This document shows, piece after piece, positions 1 through 4,900 of a stretch of DNA of 6,683 bases. Location: the NCBI GenBank assembly GCA_025061865.1, contig JANXAA010000122.1, positions 1-6,683 on the forward strand, read 5' to 3'. The first letter of the stretch is position 1, and every line of letters starts with the position of its first letter. The position numbers were made by a program, and so were the translations under genes. The DNA is from Acidobacteriota bacterium. GTDB taxonomy: Bacteria; Acidobacteriota; HRBIN11. The notes below the pieces were generated by a model. It saw nothing but the letters and a program-made list of their open reading frames with translations, did no database searches and had not been told where the DNA came from.

Positions 1-1215
1 GCCGGATTCCCGAAAGTACACCAGATTCGACGTAGAGGCCGTCACCCCGTGGGTGAATTCGTGGACGATGACGTCCAAACCTGCCGTGAGGGGGTAGGTG
101 AGTCCGGGAATCCCATCCCCGTAAACGATGAGACCAGCGGTCGGGAAGAATGCATCGGTAAAGAAGGCATTCAAATAATCCCTACAGTAGTGAACGACTT
201 GGACGATCGGTATCCACTGATTGTCCATTCCATTTCGACGGAATGCCCGGAAATAAAAGTCGTTGGCCCAGCCGAGCCGGCCATGGGCGTCTACCTCGAC
301 TGGGTCCGACCATTCCCGAGTCCGACTCTGACCTACACGGTCGTCCCGGAGGCATGAGTTGTTGGGACAGCACTCGTTCCGGTCGTTAAACGTGACGATA
401 GCGTAAGGGCCGTCCAGCGTGCCCTTCGAGGGACGCCATACGTCAGCCAGGGCGAAGGTTCCACCGAAGGAGATGATGGGAAGTTTCAGGGGGTACCAAT
501 GGCCCTGACCGTAGCCGATCTCTCCGACCTGCGGATACGTCCGGTCCAGCCGACCGATGATCTCACCCGTCGATGCGTCGACAAAATACCGATAAGCCCA
601 AAACTGTTCTGTGATCACATCGACCTGGTAGGCCAGGTAAAAGTGTTGGGGTTCGTCGAGCGGCCAGGGCAAGATGACCCGCGTCACGCGGGGGTCTGTC
701 GGGACGGTCACGGCCCCCCGGCCAGGCACGCCGATGCGGAGACCCTCTCGGGCCATCGCTTGCCGGGTCGCCCGGAGGTTCTCCTCGGCAGCGGCGATGG
801 CCTGCGCTTCGGAGACCGAGGGGATCAAGACGGGGAGTTGAAGGTTTTCGAAGAATTGACCGTTGATCCAAGCCAAGCGGTCGTCTTTCCAGTGGCGGAA
901 GACCTGGCCTCCGAAGACGGGGTAACCCTGATAGTACTGCTGGAAACGCTCGTGACGAAGGCCCTGGAGTGAATTTTCTGTCGCCAGGAGCCGTAATTCC
1001 CCGACCAGGATTTTCTGACGCAGCCAGGCGTCCCGGGTGACTACCTCGGAAGGACTTAGGGCAAAGAAACTTCCGAACCGTGAGTAGTCAGTCGTGAGTG
1101 GTGAGGAATGGAGAGTTGGAAGCCCATCACTTGGAACACGGCGTTCTCCCGGCCGGCCGGCACCAGCAATCAGGAGCACCCCCAAGATCGTCCACCCGAT
1201 CCGTACTGGTCGCAT
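1..1215 (-). CDS. Secreted M4 (thermolysin-family) zinc metallopeptidase, C-terminus beyond window
   Basis: Uninterrupted 405-codon minus-strand frame that leaves the window at position 1. The start ATG (1213-1215) follows a perfect AGGAGG. Residues 1 to about 20 form a signal peptide (basic MRPVR, then a WTILGVLLIAGA core). Residues about 86-130 match the FTP propeptide pattern (ERFQQYYQGYPVFGGQV, later INGQ). A PepSY-like part follows, ending in WAYRYFVDASTGEII at 206-220. The catalytic domain shows VDAHG, NAFFTDAFF, VYGDG and the zinc motif H385-E386-F-T-H389 followed by GVT, then ESG at 403-405. His385 and His389 are zinc ligands and Glu386 the catalytic base. The third ligand, the Glu of the NExxSD motif, lies just outside the window, so activity cannot be fully confirmed. 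By family knowledge this is an exported endopeptidase made as a self-inhibited precursor. Unusual are Cys282, Cys283 and Cys288 in the early catalytic domain. It follows pyrC by 54 nt on the same strand and may be read through from it or have its own promoter. Family assignment is very secure. Confidence 0.95.
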   Translation of the reverse strand, partial: MRPVRIGWTILGVLLIAGAGRPGERRVPSDGLPTLHSSPLTTDYSRFGSFFALSPSEVVTRDAWLRQKILVGELRLLATENSLQGLRHERFQQYYQGYPVFGGQVFRHWKDDRLAWINGQFFENLQLPVLIPSVSEAQAIAAAEENLRATRQAMAREGLRIGVPGRGAVTVPTDPRVTRVILPWPLDEPQHFYLAYQVDVITEQFWAYRYFVDASTGEIIGRLDRTYPQVGEIGYGQGHWYPLKLPIISFGGTFALADVWRPSKGTLDGPYAIVTFNDRNECCPNNSCLRDDRVGQSRTREWSDPVEVDAHGRLGWANDFYFRAFRRNGMDNQWIPIVQVVHYCRDYLNAFFTDAFFPTAGLIVYGDGIPGLTYPLTAGLDVIVHEFTHGVTASTSNLVYFRESG

Positions 1216-1221
1216 CCGTCG

Positions 1222-1227
1222 CCTCCT
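1222..1227 (-). promoter_or_regulatory. Perfect Shine-Dalgarno for the M4 peptidase
   Basis: Minus-strand AGGAGG lies 6 nt before the ATG at 1215. It fixes the start, which also gives a clean signal peptide. Confidence 0.85.
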
Positions 1228-1235
1228 GTCGGGCT

Positions 1236-1244
1236 AGTTTAGCA
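1236..1244 (-). promoter_or_regulatory. Possible extended -10 promoter for the M4 peptidase
   Basis: Minus-strand TGCTAAACT has the TGn extended -10 form, with TAAACT as the hexamer, in the AT-rich 54-nt gap after pyrC. I find no good -35, but extended -10 promoters can work without one. Initiation would leave a leader of about 13 nt that contains the Shine-Dalgarno. If real, the peptidase is transcribed separately from the pyr genes. This is pattern-only evidence. Confidence 0.3.
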
Positions 1245-1269
1245 TTGAACCATTTTATTATCGTGATCC

Positions 1270-2577
1270 CTAACCCGCTGGTTGCGAAGAGACCTCAAAG
1301 ACGACCTGTCCACCGACGATCGTCCGGACGGCCCGGCCCCGGAAGGTCCACCCATCAAAGGGGCTATTGCGGCTCCGAGAGAAGCTTTCTGCGACCCGAT
1401 ACGTCCACGCCTGGTCTGGGTCGATCAGGGTTAGGTCGGCTGGCCGACCCGGGGCGACGGTCGGGGTCGGGAGCCGCAAAATCCGGGCGGGTCCGACGGT
1501 GAAAAGCTCGACCATGCGGCGAAGGCTCAGCCGACCGGTGTGCACGAGCCGGTCTAGGGCCAGGGCGACGGCCGTCTCGAGGCCGATGACGCCAAAGGCG
1601 GCCAAGTCGAACTCGACCCGCTTGTCGTCGAGACGATGGGGGGCGTGGTCGCTGGCGATGGCGTCGATCGTCCCGTCGGCCAGGCCCTCGACGACGGCCG
1701 TCACGTCGTCGTCAGTCCGGAGGGGCGGGTTCATCTTGAGGTTTGTATCGTAGGGCCGTTCGTAGACGGCCCGGTCCGATAGGGTAAAGTGATGGGGCGT
1801 CGCTTCGGCCGTCACGGGGAGGCCCTTCTGCTTGGCCCAGCGGATGAGCTCGACGGCCGCCCGCGTGCTCACGTGGGCGACGTGAACGGGCGCCTCCGTC
1901 AGTCGGGCCAAGAAAATATCCCGGGCGACGGCAATGGCTTCGGCCTCGGCGGGGATGCCCGGCAGGCCTAAAAGTGATGAGTAATAACCCTCGTTCATCG
2001 CACCGCCCTGCGTCAGGTCGGGGTCTTCACAGTGGTCGATGAGGACCCGGTCGGTCATACGGCTATATTCCAGGGCACATCGCAAGACCTGGGTCGAACG
2101 AATAGGTCGTCCATCGTCGCTAAAGGCGACAGCTCCGGCGTCGACTAATTCTCCCATTTCAGTCAGCTCTTCCCCTCGCAGACCCCGGGTGACAGCCGCG
2201 ACGGGGTAGACCCGGACGATGCCGACGGTCCGAGCCCGCTCAAGGATCCACTGGGTCACGGCGGCCGTGTCATTGACGGGGGTCGTATTCGCCATACAAG
2301 CGACAGCCGTGAAGCCCCCGGCGGCCGCCGCCCGGGTCCCCGTCTCGATCGTCTCCTTATCCTCTTCACCGGGCTCCCGAAGGTGGACATGCATGTCGAT
2401 GAAACCCGGGGCGACGATGAGACCTCGGGCTTCCAGGGTTTTCGCTTCGGGAAAAGTCGGAAGTCGCGGCGCGACCTCCCGGATGACGCCATCCTCAATG
2501 AGGATGTCCCGGAAGTCGTCCAAGCCCTGGGTCGGGTCGACGACCCGACCCTCACGAATCAGAAGCCGCTCAGTCAT
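1270..2577 (-). CDS. pyrC: Dihydroorotase, class I (pyrimidine step 3)
   Basis: Codes for 435 residues, close to the usual 425-430 of class I dihydroorotases. The enzyme reversibly cyclises N-carbamoyl-L-aspartate to dihydroorotate in the cytoplasm. The amidohydrolase fold is clear: GFIDMHVHLREPG carries metal ligands His63 and His65, FSDDG carries Asp154 (the bridging ligand position in class I), DHCED carries His182, HVAHVS carries His235, and IASDHAPH carries catalytic Asp310. LKMNPPLR (280-287) and TAEATPHHFTL are also intact. With all ligands present this should be an active enzyme, not the inactive paralogue found beside pyrB in some bacteria. The ATG at 2577 gives the usual N-terminus (MTERLLIREGRVVDP); the 56 in-frame codons upstream look non-coding. 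The Shine-Dalgarno is weak here. It lies 186 nt after pyrB on the same strand. In Aquifex, class I dihydroorotase forms a complex with PyrB; the same is possible here but only inferred. Confidence 0.97.
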   Translation of the reverse strand: MTERLLIREGRVVDPTQGLDDFRDILIEDGVIREVAPRLPTFPEAKTLEARGLIVAPGFIDMHVHLREPGEEDKETIETGTRAAAAGGFTAVACMANTTPVNDTAAVTQWILERARTVGIVRVYPVAAVTRGLRGEELTEMGELVDAGAVAFSDDGRPIRSTQVLRCALEYSRMTDRVLIDHCEDPDLTQGGAMNEGYYSSLLGLPGIPAEAEAIAVARDIFLARLTEAPVHVAHVSTRAAVELIRWAKQKGLPVTAEATPHHFTLSDRAVYERPYDTNLKMNPPLRTDDDVTAVVEGLADGTIDAIASDHAPHRLDDKRVEFDLAAFGVIGLETAVALALDRLVHTGRLSLRRMVELFTVGPARILRLPTPTVAPGRPADLTLIDPDQAWTYRVAESFSRSRNSPFDGWTFRGRAVRTIVGGQVVFEVSSQPAG

Positions 2578-2658
2578 GGCGGACACTCGGTGGGCAAGTA
2601 TTGGGCGTGGGAAAAATTGTGAATGGCCGATTGCGAACCAGCGCTCTGTCAAACCGAG

Positions 2659-2737
2659 TCTTTGGGATTGAGCGTCAGGGGGTAGGGTTTTCCTTGACCC
2701 CCCAATCCCCAACACCCAGGGCCTAACGACCCAAAGA
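2659..2737. repeat. Nested imperfect palindrome in the pyrB-pyrC spacer
   Basis: The 186-nt spacer 2578-2763 holds no convincing gene. On the plus strand, TTGGGATTG (2662-2670) pairs with CAATCCCCAA (2703-2712), and inside it GGGGGT (2678-2683) pairs with ACCCCC (2697-2702). An alternative outer stem joins TCTTTGGG (2659-2666) with CCCAAAGA (2730-2737). No T-run follows on either strand, so it does not look like an intrinsic terminator. It could be an mRNA processing or stability structure, a REP-like element, or intergenic low-complexity DNA. Confidence 0.55.
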
Positions 2738-2763
2738 TTCAACAAGTGGACAAGGCGCTACTT

Positions 2764-3735
2764 CTATGGCACCGTCGCTCCACCCAGCAGGAGGTATAGG
2801 ACGGCCATCCGGACAGCGATGCCGTTAGAGACCTGGTAGAGGATGACTGAATCGGGCCCGTCGGCGACCTCGCTTTCGATCTCGATACCCCGGTTCATCG
2901 GCCCTGGGTGCATGATGAGGACGCCCGCCTTGGCATACTTCAGGCGCTCCCGGGTCAGGCCATATCGCTGGAAGTACTCCCGGATGGAAGGAAAGCGCAG
3001 GCTGACGTGGCGTTCGAGTTGTAGCCGCAGGACTATAATGACGTCGGCCCCCTCGAGGGCCTCCTCGAGACGGTACGTCACGCGAACGGGCCACTGGCGG
3101 AATACCGGTGGCAGGAGCGTCGGTGGCCCACAGACCCAGACTTCACTTCCCACCTTGTGCCAAAGGAAGATGTTGGACCGGGCGACCCGGCTGTGGAGGA
3201 TGTCGCCGACGATGGCGACCTTCAGGCCGTCCAGACGGCCGAGTCGCTCCCGGACTGTCATGGCGTCCAGCAAGGCCTGGGTCGGGTGCTCGTGACTGCC
3301 GTCGCCGGCGTTGATGACGCAGGCGTCGATGTAGTTTGTGATGAAGTAAGGTGCACCGGCGCTCCGATGCCGGACGACGATGGCGTCGGGGGCCATCGCC
3401 TGGAGATTCAGGACCGTGTCGAGAAACGTTTCGCCCTTGGAGACGCTACTGGTCGAGACGGCGAAACTGACAGTGTCGGCACTCAGACGCTTGGCGGCGA
3501 TCTCGAAAGACGTCCGAGTCCGGGTCGAGGGCTCGAAAAATAAGAGGACGACCGTCTTGCCCCGAAGGGCTGGGACCTTCTTGACGTCCCGCTGGGAGAC
3601 CTCCTTCATGGCGGCGGCGACGTCCAGGACTGTCAGGATCTCTTCCCGACTCAGAGGCTCGATGGCCAGCAGATGCCGCCGATGCCACCGACCTGGGCTC
3701 GTCATGTCCGAAGCCGGTTCGGTCCTACCCGTCAT
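2764..3735 (-). CDS. pyrB: Aspartate carbamoyltransferase catalytic chain
   Basis: Codes for 323 residues, slightly above the usual 305-315. It condenses carbamoyl phosphate with L-aspartate, the committed step of pyrimidine synthesis. The carbamoyl-phosphate site FFEPSTRTRTSFE has S70-T-R-T-R74. Other family signatures are SVSKGE with Lys100, the Arg of VVRH, HEHPTQALLD (148-157), GDILHSRVARSN, VLRLQLER in the 240s loop position, and HPGPMNR (276-282). This set favours aspartate over ornithine carbamoyltransferase. The start at 3735 overlaps the pyrR stop (ATGA, 3732-3735), with a GAGG Shine-Dalgarno at 3743-3746, 7 nt upstream inside pyrR, so the two are translationally coupled. An in-frame ATG at 3705 would give a more standard N-terminus and is the alternative. 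No regulatory pyrI is seen, which fits non-enteric bacteria where control falls to PyrR or to feedback on other steps. Confidence 0.97.
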   Translation of the reverse strand: MTGRTEPASDMTSPGRWHRRHLLAIEPLSREEILTVLDVAAAMKEVSQRDVKKVPALRGKTVVLLFFEPSTRTRTSFEIAAKRLSADTVSFAVSTSSVSKGETFLDTVLNLQAMAPDAIVVRHRSAGAPYFITNYIDACVINAGDGSHEHPTQALLDAMTVRERLGRLDGLKVAIVGDILHSRVARSNIFLWHKVGSEVWVCGPPTLLPPVFRQWPVRVTYRLEEALEGADVIIVLRLQLERHVSLRFPSIREYFQRYGLTRERLKYAKAGVLIMHPGPMNRGIEIESEVADGPDSVILYQVSNGIAVRMAVLYLLLGGATVP

Positions 3736-4292
3736 ACCAGAGCCTCGAAGTTCAGGGGTTCGGTCCGCCGGGTGACGACGACGCCGTCCCGGCCGTCGAT
3801 TTCCCGGAGAAGGACGTGGACGATCTCGTCGAGTTCGGTCGCCACCCACTGACCGACGACGTCTGGCTGGATGGGAAGTTCCCGGTGGCCCCGGTCGATA
3901 AAGACAAAGAGTCGGACCGTCCGGGGCCGGCCATAATCGATGAGCTCGTCCAGGGCCGCCCGGATGGTCCGGCCCGTAAACAGGACGTCATCGACGAGAA
4001 AAACAGGGCGGTCCGTGACCCGGAAAGGAAGTTCCGTCTTACGGACGAGGGGAGCTGGCCCGATTTGGGTCAAATCGTCCCGGTACAGGGTGATGTCCAA
4101 GGCGCCTAAGGGGAGGGTCACACCCGCGACGTCCCGAAGGCGGGCCTGAAGACGTTGGGCCAGGGGGAGGCCCCGGGTCCGGATACCGACCATGACGGCG
4201 TGAGCGATCTCCCGGTTAAATTTCTCGACAATCTCATGGGCTATCCGGGCGAGCGTCCTTTCCATGTCATCGGCAGTCATGATAATGCGCAT
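3732..4292 (-). CDS. pyrR: PyrR: pyr operon RNA-binding regulator / uracil phosphoribosyltransferase
   Basis: Codes for 186 residues, the family's usual size of about 180. PyrR has a type I phosphoribosyltransferase fold; it senses UMP against PRPP, binds pyr mRNA when UMP is bound, and often makes UMP from uracil and PRPP. Visible are RIAHEIVEKF near the N-terminus, GIRTRG (36-41, a PPi-loop-like segment), LDITLYRDDL (65-74), the PRPP-binding motif VFLVDDVLFTGRTIRAALD (97-115, with Asp101-Asp102), and the FIDRGHRELPIQPDVVG block typical of PyrR. That block and the position before pyrB separate it from plain UPRT (upp). The start at 4292 has a GAGGG Shine-Dalgarno 7 nt upstream. The stop overlaps the pyrB start. 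The start region resembles a PyrR-binding loop (4290-4314), so the gene is probably autoregulated. Confidence 0.97.
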   Translation of the reverse strand: MRIIMTADDMERTLARIAHEIVEKFNREIAHAVMVGIRTRGLPLAQRLQARLRDVAGVTLPLGALDITLYRDDLTQIGPAPLVRKTELPFRVTDRPVFLVDDVLFTGRTIRAALDELIDYGRPRTVRLFVFIDRGHRELPIQPDVVGQWVATELDEIVHVLLREIDGRDGVVVTRRTEPLNFEALV

Positions 4293-4314
4293 CGGTGGAC
4301 CCTCGGGATCGATG
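4290..4314 (-). promoter_or_regulatory. Candidate PyrR-binding loop overlapping the pyrR Shine-Dalgarno and start
   Basis: The minus strand at 4298-4310 reads GATCCCGAGGGTC. It can fold with GAUC pairing GGUC around a CCGAG loop. The known PyrR loop consensus is ARUCCNGNGAGGYU, a four-pair stem with U-G and C-G closing pairs around CNGNGA. This copy keeps R, U, C, C, G, G, GG and Y and has G-C instead of the outer A-U pair, but lacks the A at the end of the loop. A lower stem CAUC (4311-4314) with GAUG (4290-4293) would include the start codon. The GAGGG Shine-Dalgarno (4300-4304) lies in the loop and 3' arm. PyrR-dependent translational repression of this type is known from Mycobacterium smegmatis. 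Part of the match is the Shine-Dalgarno itself, so chance remains possible. Confidence 0.45.
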
Positions 4315-4338
4315 TCGGATGGAAGACCCCGCCCCGGC

Positions 4339-4380
4339 GTCTCGGCCCTGCTACCGAGACCTGTCCTCCCCTTTGAGGAC
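4339..4380 (-). promoter_or_regulatory. Two adjacent perfect hairpins in the pyrR leader
   Basis: In transcript order, GTCCTC pairs with GAGGAC around AAAGGG (4380 to 4363). After two bases, GTCTCGG pairs with CCGAGAC around an 8-nt loop (4360 to 4339). Both stems are perfect (6 and 7 bp) and close enough to stack. No U-run follows; the next bases are G-rich. They are therefore poor intrinsic terminators and may be leader regulatory elements, a processing site, or 3' protection for the upstream coiled-coil mRNA. The CCUC in the first arm could alternatively pair with the pyrR Shine-Dalgarno GAGG. Confidence 0.5.
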
Positions 4381-4382
4381 TA

Positions 4383-4463
4383 TTACCTGAAAAAGGCGAG
4401 GCGCATCCCCCGTAGAGCCACTAAATGGCCAGCCCAGAAGATGAACATCCAACGGATGAGGTA
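4383..4463 (-). pseudogene. Out-of-frame hydrophobic tail of the coiled-coil gene
   Basis: In the -1 frame relative to the coiled-coil gene, 26 codons from TAC (4461-4463) to TAA (4383-4385) encode YLIRWMFIFWAGHLVALRG and a further seven residues ending LAFFR. The first half looks like a membrane helix with Trp and Phe at the edge. The second half carries two arginines where a helix would be hydrophobic. A TGA in this frame within GCTGAGCTG, just upstream, limits the shift to a few codons around Leu82-Ala84. No slippery heptamer is visible. I infer a one-base deletion, either real decay or a sequencing error. Confidence 0.5.
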
Positions 4464-4714
4464 GCCTTCAGCTCAGCGATCTCCTGGCGGAGCTGAGCCG
4501 TCTCTTCCGCCAACCGCCGTTCGAATCGGTGTTCCAAAGACGTGATGCGCTCATGGACTTTACTGATTACCTCGGTCAGGCGACGTTCAAAGGTCTGCTC
4601 CAGGGACGGGATGCGTTCGCTTACCTGGCTCATCTCCTCCGTCAGCCGTCGTTCAAAGCGTTCCACGACCACGGCAAACACGGCAGTTCGGGTCTGGTCA
4701 ATGACTGTATTCAT
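4421..4714 (-). CDS. Small coiled-coil protein with three 22-residue repeats, probably frameshifted at its C-terminus
   Basis: Codes for 97 residues and is not recognised as a named family. After a short head (MNTVIDQTRTAVFAVVVER) come three 22-residue units at 20-41, 42-63 and 64-85. Each begins FERRL(T/A)E and ends near SLEQ, SLEH or AELK. The rich E/R/Q/L composition and regular spacing predict an alpha-helical coiled coil; 22 residues equal two hendecads. The last 13 residues (from Thr85, small and polar) do not fit this pattern. In the -1 frame directly after Lys83-Ala84 a tail containing LIRWMFIFWAG appears and runs to TAA at 4383. This suggests the ancestral protein had about 110 residues and a C-terminal membrane anchor. 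No good Shine-Dalgarno is visible before the ATG at 4714. It is the first gene after the best minus-strand promoter and lies 128 nt before pyrR. Function unknown; possibly a decaying gene. Confidence 0.6.
   Translation of the reverse strand: MNTVIDQTRTAVFAVVVERFERRLTEEMSQVSERIPSLEQTFERRLTEVISKVHERITSLEHRFERRLAEETAQLRQEIAELKATSSVGCSSSGLAI
4460..4657 (-). repeat. Three 66-bp imperfect tandem repeats inside the coiled-coil gene
   Basis: Units at 4592-4657, 4526-4591 and 4460-4525 each encode one 22-residue FERRL unit. Similarity is stronger in protein than in DNA, which points to old internal duplication under coding constraint. Confidence 0.7.
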
Positions 4715-4822
4715 GAGGTCCGCCAGGGGTCCGAACCTTCATCCCCCCGCCGGTCCCGGGAAGCGCCTTCGGGTCGTGATGACTGGCATCGTTCTCTTCC
4801 GGAGTCTATCTTTTTACCCGAA

Positions 4823-4851
4823 ATCATACATCAATTCCCTCCCTTAGCCAA
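4823..4851 (-). promoter_or_regulatory. Sigma70-type promoter candidate for the coiled-coil gene and pyr genes
   Basis: On the minus strand TTGGCT (4846-4851) is followed after exactly 17 nt by TATGAT (4823-4828). Both hexamers match consensus in four or more positions, in an AT-richer stretch. Initiation near 4816 gives a leader of about 100 nt before the ATG at 4714. It may drive the coiled-coil gene with pyrR-pyrB-pyrC, because no better promoter is seen before pyrR. Confidence 0.45.
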
Positions 4852-4877
4852 GAAGAATCCCAACCAAGAAGCATCCC
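4848..4877. repeat. Direct repeat, 14 bp with 16-bp period, in the divergent promoter region
   Basis: CCAAGAAGAATCCC (4848-4861) and CCAAGAAGCATCCC (4864-4877) differ at one base. The first copy overlaps the -35 hexamer of the minus-strand promoter and the second ends 23 nt before the S9 start. The position suits an operator for one or both directions, but no regulator is known. Confidence 0.5.
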
Positions 4878-4889
4878 TGACCGTAGGTC

Positions 4890-4893
4890 GAGG
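4890..4893 (+). promoter_or_regulatory. Shine-Dalgarno of the S9 peptidase
   Basis: GAGG lies 7 nt before the ATG at 4901. An in-frame TGA at 4895-4897 just upstream rules out an earlier start. Confidence 0.7.
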
Positions 4894-4900
4894 CTGATCG

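Larger units (their letters stand above)
4715..4900. other. Divergent intergenic region
   Basis: 186 nt between the minus-strand coiled-coil/pyr block and the plus-strand S9 peptidase gene. It holds the minus-strand promoter candidate and the 16-bp-period direct repeat listed separately, and is more AT-rich around 4800-4870. I find no convincing plus-strand promoter; TGGCAT, 17 nt, TATCTT (4807-4812) is only a weak match. No RNA gene is visible. Confidence 0.6.

Noticed and set aside
2647..2652. Perfect minus-strand TTGACA as a pyrC promoter -35
   Set aside because: The hexamer at 17 nt spacing is CGGCCA and nothing better is found at 16-18 nt.
2219..2671. 150-codon plus-strand open frame opposite pyrC
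   Set aside because: Serine/arginine-rich shadow of the real gene in GC-rich DNA, with no recognisable motif or ribosome site.
2578..2745. Upstream extension of pyrC to an ATG at 2745 (56 extra codons)
   Set aside because: The extra residues are low-complexity, match no dihydroorotase N-terminus and run through the palindromic spacer; the family start motif begins at 2577.
3736..3849. Upstream extension of pyrB to an ATG at 3849
   Set aside because: It lies fully inside pyrR in another frame, is arginine/proline-rich, and the start at 3735 has a Shine-Dalgarno and the ATGA overlap.
4339..4380. Tandem hairpins as an intrinsic terminator or classic pyr attenuator
   Set aside because: No U-run follows either stem; the downstream bases are G-rich.
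4698..4742. Possible 14-residue leader peptide (starting MKVRTPGG) overlapping the coiled-coil start
   Set aside because: No Shine-Dalgarno at proper spacing, no regulatory codon run, and such short frames are common by chance.
4848..4877. Short CRISPR array
   Set aside because: Only two 14-bp copies with a 2-bp gap, no spacers and no cas genes.
4529..4897. 122-codon plus-strand open frame opposite the coiled-coil gene
   Set aside because: Its apparent repeats mirror the 66-bp units of the minus-strand gene; it runs through promoter-like DNA and lacks family motifs.
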